From: Myrmaecium sp. VS I D KN 1
Taxonomy: Eukaryota; Ascomycota; Dothideomycetes; Valsariales; Valsariaceae
Assembly: GCA_019775845.1 (NCBI GenBank)
Contig: JADQAV010000009.1
Location: 1,240,001 to 1,304,000 of the forward strand
Direction: 5' to 3'
Length of the DNA: 64,000 nt
Below are positions 13,319 to 24,523 of the stretch, one piece after another. A program made the translations under genes and the position numbers. Below the pieces are notes generated by a model, which worked only from the letters and a program-made list of their open reading frames with translations, did no database searches and was not told where the DNA came from. The number at the start of each line of letters is the position of its first letter. Within the stretch, counting starts at the first letter, position 1.

Positions 13319-15248
13319 TTAGATGGTTCCCGAGTTGCTCTCGGTGACCTCGGGATAGACGAAAGCGGCGACGGCGATGATGATATAGGTCGCCATGAGC
13401 AAGACGCCCTCGAGCCAATCTTCGACTATGTCAGTAGAGTCAACCAGGTCTTAACATGGTTATGACTTACGAGATTTGCCGTCTTGAATCAGGTAGTTTA
13501 CCAATAGAACGGAAATAAAGAGGACCGCAATCTGGAAACCATCAAAGTAGAGATTCATGTCCACTTGACCCATACCCCATCCTGTCGATGCGTCAGTGCT
13601 GTTTTCGGTTTGTATGTTCTCAAAATATTCTTACCAATGATGACGATGAGCGGAAGCACCAGTAGCGCGATTTGCATGCTGGATCCGACGGCAACGCCAA
13701 TGGCCAAATCCATCTTGTCTTTGCAGGCAACGGTCACGGCGGTTGCGTGCTCTGCGGCATTTCCGACGATAGGGAGGAGGATAAGACCGACAAAAACGGT
13801 CGACACACCACCGTCGCCCGTGATCTCGCTGATGCTGTCTGTCATGAACTCGGAGCAAAATGCGACTAGCGTTGTAGAGACGATGAGTGTGACCAAAGCT
13901 CCGACCAAGGAGAGCTGCGGCTCCTCTTCCGGCTCCTCCTCGGATCCTTCCTTGCTCATCTGATCAGTGAAGGTTTGGTCCTGAGCACCACGGGAAGTGA
14001 TAGCAGCCGTGCCCGCTCCCATGCGTGCGATGCCTCTGGATACCTCGCCAGCAGCAACCTTCGAGGACTTCCGCTTTGGAACTTTCTGACTCGGTTCGTT
14101 GTACATGGCGGAATGAGACTTGAGCTGGAAGATGAGATAGCAACCGTAAACCACAAGGAGAATGACGGCAGTGCCGCGCGATAGTGCATCGACATTGTCC
14201 AGTTCAGTAGCATTGGGCCAGACAATGTGGAAGACGGTGGGAACAATCAGACTGCCGATACAGAGAGCGAGAAGGCTTGCTGCCGTCTGCGCTACGGTGA
14301 CGTTGAAATACTGCTCGAGTCGGTTGATGCCGCCGAAAAAGAACGACATGCCCATAACTAAAAGCAGGTTTGACAACATACTGCCGATCAGGGAGGTCTT
14401 CACGATCGTGATTTGGCCTTGCACTAGAGCCTGGATACCGACGATCAATTCGACCGCGTTACTACGAAGAAAGGTTAGTTCTGCCTTCAAATCCATTGGT
14501 CACGATATCCATACCCGAATGATGCATTCAAAAGACCACCAAGCGTCTCTCCGACACGGAGCGCAAGTTCTTCAGTGGCATAGCTCAGCATTCCAGCAAG
14601 CGGAACGATGGCGATGAAGTTGACGACGAAATTGGCCTTGCCATCGACATGGGCGTAGTTGATAGCGAAACCAACAGGAACAGCTATGAGTAATATGTTG
14701 ACCCAGCTCCCGAAAACGACTGCACGGAACTGGTCTTTAACGGGTATCTTCTTGTGGAATTTTGCTGATTTCTTGGACTTCTTCGACTCGGTAGTCATGG
14801 ATTTCTCCAGGTCGTCATCTTTCTTGCCGAAGTTGAACTTTCTCATTCTGGCCTTGCCTGCACCATGGTCGCCTGTGTCGGTGGCAACCACGGTATCATC
14901 TCCTCGGCTCGCTTCCTGCTTGAGACCATTCTCCGGTAGTGGTGGGAAGTCATGAGGGTCTGCGTGACCAGAGTTTGACGAAGGTCGAGCGGCATATGTC
15001 TGCGCATGTTGAGGAAGATTGAATTCTTCGGTCTCTTCCTTATAGGCCTCGTGCCTTCTTTCCTCTTGCGCAGGGGTTACGCAGGTCTCCGAGTGGTTGT
15101 CGGGGACAGGAGAACGGATTCCAAGCTCTTCGTCGTGCTGTTTCGAGTTCGTCCGCGACCTGGTCCTGGCGAATGGGTTGTAGTTCTTACCGCCTGCATC
15201 CACGCTCCATGCCGCATGACGCGCCTTCGAGCGAATTGTATCTGACAT
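13319..15248 (-). CDS. Vacuolar Ca2+/H+ exchanger, CAX/Vcx1 family
   Basis: This antiporter moves Ca2+ into the vacuole in exchange for protons and lowers cytosolic calcium. Exons are 14515-15248, 13635-14461, 13471-13581 and 13319-13425, giving 592 residues. A hydrophilic N-terminus of about 165 residues, rich in charged residues, precedes roughly eleven membrane segments. The two CAX signature repeats are present: GNAVELI at about residues 245-251, split by the first intron, and GNAAEHATAV in the second half. A mid-protein acidic loop (EGSEEEPEEEP) separates the halves, as usual for this family. An alternative start exists: a four-base exon ATGC at 15335-15338, with a perfect GTAAGTG donor, could splice to 15241 and keep the frame, replacing MSDTIR with MHTIR. 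Either start gives almost the same protein. Several Vcx-like paralogues are usual in moulds, so no symbol is given. Confidence 0.9.
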
Positions 15249-18200
15249 CAGTTAATTGATTGTGCGCGAAAAGGATTGAGCGGTATTGATAGGTTTCGGT
15301 GCAACGAGGAAACTTGGGGAGAGCAGCCACTTACGCATTGTGCGACGGTTGATTAAGTAGACGATTTAGCTCGCAGTCTATTTTCAAAGAGTGGAGTGTG
15401 ATACTCCCACGGGTATTTATCACTGCTGCGTGGCGACGTCGGCTGGTAGATGTACGGCCTTCGGAGAGCAGTGGCTTTGTTTGGCCGTGGGGTATTGCGC
15501 CCTGCGCGGCTGTCACGCAAGAGCGACAAGTGAAAAGTACGAATGCTTCGTACCTACAAAGCGGGAGGAGGGACGTGGCAAAGCTGACGTGAAGCTGGAG
15601 GTGACGGTGATGCAGTCGTTAAAATGGGTGAAGTCCAAAAAGCAGCGTGACAAGCCCCTGGATTGAGAAATGCCAAAGTCTTTGGTAGGTAAATTGCTGG
15701 ATGAATTAGGGCGGCGATCAAGCAGCCACAGGCACCGCCTCGTTGTGGTGGCAGCAGCTCCTTCCCCAAAGACGCGCGTTTGATAAATAATGAAGGATTC
15801 GGCAGTGTGAGAACGAACGAGAGAGGACGGTATGAGCAGAGATATGGGATTTGACAACAAGTCATTGACAACATATGTCGCTGGGAGGGGGAGAATAGGA
15901 GCAAGCAAGTCCCCTTGTTTTTGTGGGCTGGGCCGTCCTGCAAGGAGGAGGGACAATAACGTCAGGCGTTGAAATCAGGTATACCACCAGGCCAGTATGA
16001 AATCAGAGGCGGGCCTGTGGTCCGCTCGCCCCCAGCAAGCCTCGTCCCGCAACGACACTAAACGGTTTGGAGAAATGTCCTTGACGATCGCGTGTGGCTT
16101 AGCAAGGGTACCTACTAGGTACGGAGTAGTACCGCAGCAACTGGCGAAATCTACAAGTGAACAGCGTCGCGCTATCAACTCGACGTGGTGGGGAATAGGT
16201 AGAGATCATACCTAGGTACAAACAGCTGGCACGCGAGAGCCGCGCGGTCTAGCCCAGTAGCAACTCACACTCCGACAACAGCATTCGTTCCCTCGTAAGA
16301 ACAGCCAGCGGGTACCTGCAAAGTCCGCGTGAACGTTGCGACGATTCTCTCGCCGCCTCTATCCAAACAGGGCGTTCAGTGCGACAGGATGCCCAACACC
16401 ACCAGCCCCGGATAACTGACGTGGTTGGAACCGGCCCACTTTGCCATTCCCTGAGACCGCCTTCGTCACCCTCCTTGAGGCGACCAGCGCAGCAATCCAT
16501 GCCTCGTTTTGTTGCAGTGTTGCAGCCGTTTGTTCATCAAACAGAGCCCAGCCCGAGGATATCCGTGTGCATGCCAACGATAGACAGGCATACGCTGTTC
16601 ATTTTTTTGAGTGCGAGCTAGCCAGCCTGGAGAAAAAAAGAAGTTTTTGGGCGGCGCCGAGGGGTCGCTTGCTCACATCGATAACTAGTACAGTATTCAG
16701 AGCGGTTGCCTCACCTATACTGTAAACTCCAGCACTCTTGAGCATTCAGTCACAATTGGATAGCGTAGTGAAGGAACGACTTCATAACCGATGGATGGCT
16801 TACCGCTGGGTTTCACCGAGGAACTTTGTACTTAGGCGCATGGGTGCTGATCCAGTCGATGTCACCGTGCCTTTGAACACGATGAATCAGCGCTGGCATA
16901 TCCTGCCATTACAAACAACCCCTTGCATATATCTGTGAGCAGGTATTAAAGCAATCCTCGCGCGCCCAATCTGTCCGTCTTATGGACGGCAAGTTTCTGT
17001 CGAGCAGAATCAAGGCGCTGCCTGCGGACCAATATCAGTACCCGTTTCCACCTGACTAGATGATAACTGTCTTCGAGTGCTGGCGGTGCTCTCGAGGGCA
17101 GGAAACATCTGGTTGTCAGCGCGCTGCCGTCTGTCGCCCAGCACCGATGTCGTTCAGGTTGCTGCTGCTGCAGGGCTCCGGTTCCGCATAACTACATAGG
17201 AGGACCGACGTGCTTCTATGAAGGCCTATAGTCTGAGAGGGTGTGGTTTCACGCTCTGTTTCTTCTGCCTATAGCAACTTCTTGCTAAGCCTTCTCCATG
17301 CGGTAAGCTAGAAATCTCCAGGGGTTCATGTTTCATGAGGGTGGAAACTCGGAAGATGGAAATTCCCCGACGCGCCAGCGAAGCCCCTGGTACGGTAGTC
17401 ATCCATGCGTGCCATGTTCCCTGCATGGTATACATGCCTAAGGTATGAAGTATTCTAGTTTATATCAAAGCTGTAGAGCTCCATCTTACCTATGTATGTA
17501 CAAAGATGTCGTCTGCACGAAATTGAATTGCTCGAATCATCCTGACCGTTGCGATAAGGTTTTAGGTTTACCACCACTGCATACGCCCCTCGGGCTATAG
17601 TCACGTCTATGATCGGGTAGTAGAATGACAGAAGGCTTTCGTTAGTACATAAAGAAACATATATGTGGCTAAACAAACAAAAATACAGTTTTATACTACC
17701 AGTGCCCCGGTAGGTACTCGTACAGTAAGTATATGGCAGATAAATGCGCCATGTACAAAGCAGAACCTCAACTGAAACTACCGGGAGAAACTGCCGCCCA
17801 CGGACTGTTAAGCAGATGTCGGTAGTTCCCGGTGACCCCGGCAGATCTGGAAACATTTGGTGGAGTCTCTTGGTCGAAACACAGCGCTTTCTGATACACA
17901 AGTGGGTAGGTATTCCCTGTCATCCAACGGGAAGGTGCCGGCCGGGTGAGGGGGAGCGAGCATTAGTAATCCACAGGCAGAAGTTTCTTGCTGCCCGCCA
18001 GTTCAGGCAGGAATTGACGTGCACCCACTACTAGTAGGCCAGCTCTCGCTGCCGAACGACGCCGAAAGCTGTACGAATCTTCCATCAGGCGGTTTCGAAA
18101 AGATTCTCAATGTTCGCTCGAGCAAATTGTACCTCGACACGATCCACACTAACGGCAGTAGACGGTGTTCACGCTTTCAAATCATCTTGCCATGGTGGAG

Positions 18201-18274
18201 AGGCTTAATAATGGAGGTTGAAAGTGGATATTTCCATCGAGTACAGCTCCCTTTTCAGACGTCATAGAGAATCA
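15249..18274. other. 3-kb intergenic gap
   Basis: Upstream region shared by the exchanger (minus) and the oxidoreductase (plus). A GATAAATA box lies about 160 bp upstream of the exchanger ATG. Short palindromic TACCTAGGTAC-like motifs occur at about 16107-16134 and 16209-16218. Open frames of 60-150 codons (for example 17455-17901 minus) show no domain, no plausible splice sites and no family resemblance. I find no tRNA or transposon signature. A poorly conserved gene or a non-coding transcript cannot be excluded. Confidence 0.5.
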
Positions 18275-18282
18275 TATAAATA
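18275..18282 (+). promoter_or_regulatory. TATA box of the MDR oxidoreductase gene
   Basis: TATAAATA lies 140 bp before the ATG at 18422. It is followed by a C/T-rich leader typical of well-expressed fungal genes. The position fits a core promoter element, but no transcript start is known. Confidence 0.5.
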
Positions 18283-18421
18283 CAGCCCGCCGGCAACGTT
18301 AAAATATGCCCCTCATCACTTCACCTTTGGCTGCTCTTCCCCATCTCTCCGCAACTCCAACAACGTGCCGTTTTACTAGTGATACCCTCCGCAAACGCCT
18401 ATATTCTCAATTTCTACAGCA

Positions 18422-19582
18422 ATGGCTCCCCAGACCGCGAAGCAGTGGACCATCGAGTTCGGGAAGGACTTCGATGGTTTGAAGTTCAACGAAAACGCAC
18501 CTGTCCCCCAGCTTGGCGACAACGACGTCCTCGTCAGATGTATGTCTGCAACATTCCTGCGGGAAGCAAAGATGCTAACCCATTCGCAGTCCACGCTGCC
18601 TCCCTGAACTACAGAGATCTTATCATCCCTAAGGGACTCTACCCCTTTGCCCAGCGTGAAGGTGTTGTCCCCGCTTCTGATGGCGCCGGTGTCGTCGAAG
18701 CCATTGGCCCCAAGGTGAGCCGTTTCCAGGTCGGTGACAAGGTCGCCACGCTCTTCAACCAAGAGCACATTGGTGGCTCCCTCGATCACAAGACGATAAA
18801 CTCCGGAGTCGGTGGTGTCATCGACGGCTGTCTTAGGCAGTACGGCGCTTTCAACGAGCAAGGACTTGTCAAGATTCCTGCGAATCTCAACTTCCTGGAG
18901 GCTAGCACGCTCAGCTGCGCTGCCTTGACCGCGTGGAACGCTCTCTATGGTCTCCAGGGCCGAGCTTTGAAGCCCGGTGACTATGTGCTCACCCAGGGAA
19001 CCGGCGGTGTCAGCATCTTCGCTCTTCAGGTATGTGCAACATGACATCCACACCCCAAAGCAAGACCCACAATTGCTCACATGAATGATACAGTTCGCCA
19101 AGGCCGCTGGTGCTAAGGTCATTGCTACCACCTCTTCTTCCGCCAAGGCGGAGCTCCTCAAGAAGTATGGTGCCGACCATGTGATCAACTACAAGGAGAA
19201 CCCCAACTGGGGCGAGATCGCCAAGAGCCTGACCCCGAACAAGGAGGGTGTCGACCACGTTGTCGAGGTCGGCGGACCGACCACCATGGCCCAGTCCCTG
19301 AAGGCCATCAAGTTCGACGGCGTCATCTCCATCATCGGCTTCCTCGGCGGCAACACCAAGGACCAGCCGACCTTCCTCGAGTGCTTGAACAACCTCTGCA
19401 CCGTCCGTGGTATCCTCGTCGGCTCCCGCCTGCAGTTCGAGGAGATGAACCGCGCCATCGAGGCCAACGACATCCACCCCATCGTGGACGAGAAGGTGTT
19501 CTCGTTGGAGCAGGCCAAGGATGCTTACCAGTACATGTGGGACAAGAAGCACTTCGGCAAGCTTGTCATCAAGATCGACTAA
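18422..19582 (+). CDS. Zinc-less MDR oxidoreductase, quinone reductase-like
   Basis: A medium-chain dehydrogenase/reductase using NAD(P)H, annotated in relatives as a zinc-type alcohol dehydrogenase or quinone oxidoreductase. Exons are 18422-18539, 18590-19029 and 19094-19582; the spliced length is 1047 nt and 348 residues. The N-terminal GroES-like fold carries ASLNYRDL, the signature of the quinone-reductase branch, where zinc-binding Cys of true alcohol dehydrogenases is replaced. The nucleotide-binding half begins GDYVLTQGTGGVSIFALQ, and QFAKAAGAKVIATTSS follows across the third exon. The substrate cannot be deduced. Codon use is strongly biased to C-ending codons, suggesting good expression. 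It converges with the D-amino-acid oxidase gene, whose stop lies 204 bp away. Confidence 0.88.
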
Positions 19583-19785
19583 AAAGTTGGAGGGAACGTT
19601 TACGAGAGGTTGCATGGTCACTAGTTTATATTTAATGATATCATGATGTCTTCCGCCACGATCACATCGATGGCGCCGCGTATATAGGTATATATTCAAT
19701 ATACAGAAACGTACGTAATTGCCTAAGATCCTGCGCACCTCATCCTCAGGGAGAACCCGCCCTCTTGCATATGTGGAGGTGCAAT

Positions 19786-21258
19786 CTATAGCCTCGCCTT
19801 CTCCCGCAAACACTCCGCCACCAGCCTCTCCGCCTCTTCCGCCGATCCGTACGAGGACTGGTAGCCGTAACCCCCGTGGCCGTACTGATGCACAACCCAG
19901 ACGCCCTCGACCTTCTCCTTCTCGACCCGCGGCCCGCCTTCCCGCATGGGCCGCAGGCCGACGCCATGCCGTACGATGCTGAGGTGCTCGATGCCCTTGC
20001 CGCCCGTGAGGGCGGGGCAGAGCTCGACGCAGCGCTTCATGATGCGGATCGCGAGCGCGGGATCGGGCTGCGAGTCCCATTCGTTGGCCTGGAGACATCC
20101 GCCGAGGATGGTGCCGCCGCCTGTTGACAACACATTCTGGTTAGCACGTCGCTCGAGCATGATCGCGGGGGTTTGAAAGGAAGGGGAGGGGGGTCGACAA
20201 CTTACCCACCGCCCGGTGCATGACATACGTTGCTTCGTCCGGCCCGTCGTCCGTCCCGCTAATAGTCGCCATCACCTTGGGATCGTTTCGTACCAGGACG
20301 GTTTGGCCGCGGCCCGGGTACACCTTGGGGTCGGCGACGCCGCCGATCTTCCGGGCGGCGAGGCCGGTGCAGTTGATGACGACGTCGGCGGGCTGGCCGG
20401 TGTGGTGCAAGGACGCCGCCTCCTTGATGTGGCTGACCACGCCGCGGCGGACGATGACGCCGTTCTTGACGGCTTGGCCGAGCAGGTAGGGGAGGTAGAC
20501 GGCCGTGTTGATGCAGACGGAGGTGAAGGCCGTGGCGGAGTCGATGTCGTCCGGGAGTTCGGCTCGGCTGACGGAACGGAACTGGGAAGCGGGTTTTAAG
20601 TGAGCGAGGGAGGGAATTGGTCGTTCGGAGAGAGGTCGAGACATACATTCGGTACGACGTCTTTGAACCAGGCATCCTGTTTGATCAGCTCGCTGAGCCA
20701 CTCGCCGGTGGCGGAACCGACGTCCTTATGGCGGTTGTATATGATGGAGTCTGAGGGTACAATCAGCTTTATATTCGAACTCATTTGAACAGCTAACTGT
20801 AAGAGGGAATGGGATCCGAGAGTAATTGACCGTGCCTCTTTTGCACAGCGCAAGATATGTGGTGAAGAAAGACCCCTACCTTGATAATGCACACCGGCCT
20901 CGAGTACGTTCTGGGCCAGTCCGTCCAGGTACTTCCACGTCCCCTTCTCGAATTTCTGGAGGCTAGTCCCAGGCTTTCCGACAGGCAGATAGTTGGCTCC
21001 TGCCCACGGGCTCGCGTATTCAATGTCATAATCGCCGGGCATATGCTTGGCAACGACTGTGATCTTGTGCTTCGTGTGCCGGGAGAGCTGGAGGGCCGTT
21101 GTAAGGCCGATGACGCCGGCGCTGTTGGAGATATGAGTCAGTTAATGTGAGAGTGCAATGTCGCACGCTGCGGGAAGCCGAGGTTATCTCGATTCGAGGG
21201 TGGGTGGTAGAGGATCCAAGGGATCTTACCCGAGAATCACGATGTTCGCATCGGCCAT
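19786..21258 (-). CDS. D-amino-acid oxidase, peroxisomal
   Basis: This FAD enzyme oxidises D-amino acids to 2-oxo acids with release of ammonia and hydrogen peroxide. Exons are 21230-21258, 21121-... down to 20880, 20647-20750, 20206-20581 and 19786-20120; total 1086 nt, 361 residues. The FAD dinucleotide motif GAGVIGLTTALQLS begins near residue 10 and is interrupted by the first intron. The family signature HQYGHGGYGYQSSYG lies near the C-terminus. The protein ends in Ala-Arg-Leu, a PTS1 variant, so peroxisomal import is expected. The second intron (20751-20879) is 129 bp, a multiple of three with no in-frame stop, so an unspliced message would still translate with a 43-residue insertion; alignment with known family members favours removal. 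It is divergent from the U2A' gene. Confidence 0.9.
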
Positions 21259-21787
21259 TGTTTGAGGTTCGCTATAGTTTTGAAGGATATGGCACCGACT
21301 AGAGAAGTTTAGATAAGGTGAAGGTGAGGAACGGGAGTTGAACCATCCTCTCCGCTCCTCGCGCTGGGATGAAGAGTGGGGCGATCTTGCACCAAGAAGC
21401 GATCATTTTTGAATTGATGCCACCTGAACGATGTGTAATGCAGGACATTTCCATTCGTATGAGGAAAGAAAGGACATCTGACAGACTAAAGTATAGGAAT
21501 GACACAGTTGGTCGGTTTGACATGGAAATAGGGTATCAGATGAATGGAAGGCTACGCTGAAGCCTAAGGCAGGAAGAGCTACCCCAGGTTTTCGGTCTCC
21601 GGCGAAAGGCGACGTCCGTGCACGGATGAGCCAAGCCAAAATCTCGCGACGGGCAGCTTCCCTCAACCTCATCTGTCTCAGGCATCTCAAGCGCATCCCG
21701 GCATTTTTCGCATCCCAATCGCCCGCTCGCGCTTCCTTCTCGTCACCACTCAGCTTCTCCGGAGTCGCCGATCGATCCTCAGCTATT
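21259..21787. promoter_or_regulatory. Divergent promoter region, D-amino-acid oxidase/U2A'
   Basis: The 529 bp between two start codons facing away from each other must hold both promoters. No clear TATA box or binding motif stands out. Short open frames here are not gene-like. Confidence 0.5.
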
Positions 21788-22809
21788 ATGGTTCGCCTGA
21801 CGGCGGAGCTTATCCGCAGCACTCGGGTTCGCTTCAACCCGGTTGGCGACCGCGTCCTTGATCTCAGAGGTGTGTTGACGCAGAGAACAGATACTACACT
21901 TGTGAAGAGCTCCATTGATAGCGATTTCTCTTCGTGAGACATATAGGCAACCGTATCACCGCCATCGAGAACTTCGGCCCTGCAACTGTAACGTCACCTT
22001 GTCCTGCACCTCTTCGACCCCGACTCGTGTCGCAAACCGGCGCATGCGGTACTGACGATACTTCGATCTCTAGACCGGATATGACAACATCGACTTTACC
22101 GACAATGCGATTGACCACCTCGGCGGCTTCCCCCACTCGGACAGAATACACACCCTGGTCCTGACGAGGAATCGCGTCCGCACAATCGACCAAAGCATAG
22201 GCGAGAAGCTGCCGAAACTGAGAGTCCTCATTATGTTCGACTGCCAGATCGCCGAGCTGGCTGATCTGAACCCTCTTCAGGGCTGCACGGAGCTCGAGAC
22301 GCTTATTCTGATCCGCAACCCGGTAACAACGAAACCGGTATGTTTCTGCGAAAGATTCTCAGGTCGTCTGAGCCGGGCACGCAAGGGCAAACAAACTGAT
22401 TGGACATGCACTACAGAACTATAGGGCATACGTCAGTTGGCTGTGCCCGCAGGTCCGCATGCTCGATCACGTCTTCGTGAAGCAGAAGACACGCAAGGAG
22501 GCCGCGGAGCTCTTTGGCACACCCGAAGAACCCACCGAGTTGGCCAAGCAGGTACGCATTTGCAGCTCGATGCTCCTTAGGAGGACATGCCGTTTACTAA
22601 CCTCTGCGCAGGTGGGATCCGTCCGCACACGCGTCATGCAGCCGACTGCTGGCTTCAGCGGCCGTCCCAGCGACACCGGGGTCGTTCCTCCCCTCTCGGA
22701 TGAGGATAAGAAGCGATACCGCGAACTATTAGAGAACGCCACGCTGCCCCAGCAGATCGAGCAACTAGAGCAAATGATGATGGAAGGGAAGAAGCCTCCC
22801 AAGGCTTAG
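21788..22809 (+). CDS. U2 snRNP A' protein (U2A'/Lea1)
   Basis: A leucine-rich-repeat protein that, with U2B'', binds stem-loop IV of U2 snRNA and is needed for branch-site recognition. Five exons: 21788-21869, 21947-21987, 22074-22337, 22417-22551 and 22612-22809, summing to 720 nt and 239 residues, close to the usual 240-255. It starts MVRLTAELIRSTRVRFNPV, like other U2A' proteins. LRRs follow (NAIDHLGGFP, NRVRTIDQSIGEKLPKLRVL, LADLNPLQGCTELETLIL), then the cap motif RNPVTTKPNYRAYVSWLCPQV split by an intron. The C-terminal part is charged and ends MMMEGKKPPKA. The donor of intron 2 is GTAACG, slightly off consensus, but the branch TACTGAC and frame support it. Confidence 0.92.
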
Positions 22810-24523
22810 GGCATTCCGTCGCAGCATCAACCTTCTGGCGACTGCGGGGTCCGCGGCGAATGCCCGCGCATGAGAGAGTGACATGGAAGATGGCGACAGC
22901 ACGGAGAGGCATTAAGCGGTTAGCCGCAACGGACAGTCATCCAGGAGACTGTGCTGAAACATTTCTGTCGCAAAAGGCGAGATAGACCAACCGCCCGGGC
23001 GGGTTCCCGAGATCACTGGCCTAATCACACACCTGACACGTGGGCGCGGGATGCTACCTTTAGCTAGAGACGGGTCAGATTAATCACATAGGGAGTGGGC
23101 GATTTCTTACGCCCGGAACTGCACCACAGTCTCGAGGCGGGAAATCCGAAGAGGGAAAAATGGGATTGGTTATACGACACGATATTCGGGCATACGAAAA
23201 GAAAGCAAGGAGCATAGAGAAGATCCTTTTGAGCCCTGTATAATACTATATATACTATTTGTTCTCTTCTGCCCTTTTCCATTTTTCTTTTTCTGTTCTT
23301 TTCTCCAAAATATATATTATTAAAAAGGAAAAGAAAACAAGTAAACCTCGAAGCTCCTGAGTTCGGGCACAGGCTCCCCTTGTCCGGATCATAAACCTCC
23401 GACTTCTATTTCTCTCCAGTCCGCAGCAGTACGGGAACGGCTTTTATTGATTGTGATGCCCGGGAAGGAGGGGGGGAGAAGAGAAAAGCAAAATGTCTAT
23501 GTCATCTAACCCAGTCCAATCCACTTGACCAAAAGCAAGACGGTGCACGAGAGTGAAGATCAGCCACACAGCCTTCTTTTCTTTTTCGATATCATCTCTT
23601 AACTATATATATAGGTACAGAAATGGAGGAGTAAGACAGACACACCGTCCTCCGTAGTAGATACGCAGGAGAGGTATAGTACACATGTGGTCCACTTCGA
23701 CCTTCGACCTTCACCCATAAACCAACTCGGACTCTTGTCCCGTTCGATGTCATGATCATTCCACAGGTCCGAGGATATATACCTAGGATACTCAATTGAA
23801 CTCTCACCGGGCAGTTTCCCAGAGACCACATCCCTCGCCATCGATCCCACCCCGTCCTCCTTCTCACCCGTTCCTTCCCTTTCAAGGCCATGACACAAAT
23901 CCCCGCAGCCACTCGGGGAACACGACATAACCACACGAGGAAAGAAGAGGGCATAAAAACAAAGATACGCCCCCGGCAGAGAGCTTTCACATACGAGAAA
24001 ACCGCCCATGATGCTTTCACCGCATTCCCTCCTCTCGCTCACCGCGCGATGCAAGAACACCCGATCCCCCATCCGCACCGGAAGCTCTAAGCACAACCAC
24101 CATTTTGTTCTTCGGATGACAAGTATAGGTAGACAACCCCCCCCCCCCTTCTCCCAAAGCGGAGGGTGAAAGCGAGAATGATGATAATGACGGAAGCAAC
24201 CAAGAGATGCAAAATAGATATAGAGAAGAGATAAAGAACTTGGGGGAATACCTTATGCCCGGCCCCCCATCCCCCTTTCCCCGACACATGCGTCCAGAAG
24301 CCCCTCCGCTCACACCTCATGAGCTCGTAATCCACCTTGCCTTCATATCTCATCCCCGCATCATGCTGTATACATCCGCTAGATTGAGAAGAACAATCCA
24401 AGATCCAATCCGAAAACGCTCCCATAGACACACGTAACGACAGCAGAGAAAAGAGAAGAGAAAACCGAATGATATGCGGTGCAATGCATCGTGCGGGAAT
24501 CAAATGGAAAGGTGCAAACTTTT
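22810..24523. other. Convergent intergenic region, U2A'/PAT1
   Basis: 1.7 kb between two converging stop codons, longer than usual for this window. It contains A/T-rich 3' UTR-like stretches near 23.3 kb and a C12 run at 24137-24148. Minus-strand open frames of 138-165 codons exist (23592-24096, 24087-24503), but they have odd composition, no motifs and would sit in the PAT1 3' UTR. A lineage-specific gene is possible but unsupported. Confidence 0.45.
24137..24148. repeat. C12 homopolymer
   Basis: Twelve consecutive C residues in the non-coding region downstream of PAT1. Length is likely variable and prone to sequencing error. Confidence 0.9.

Noticed and set aside
17455-17901. 148-codon frame in the 3-kb gap
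   Set aside because: Cys/Tyr-rich translation without motif, poor codon use and no splice context.
21318-21380. Possible minus-strand tRNA T-loop (GGAGTTGAACC)
   Set aside because: The flanking bases do not form a T-stem and no acceptor stem, D-arm or anticodon arm can be folded around it.
23592-24503. Overlapping minus-strand frames of 138-165 codons downstream of PAT1
   Set aside because: Composition is not coding-like, no domain is recognisable and the frames lie in a probable 3' UTR.
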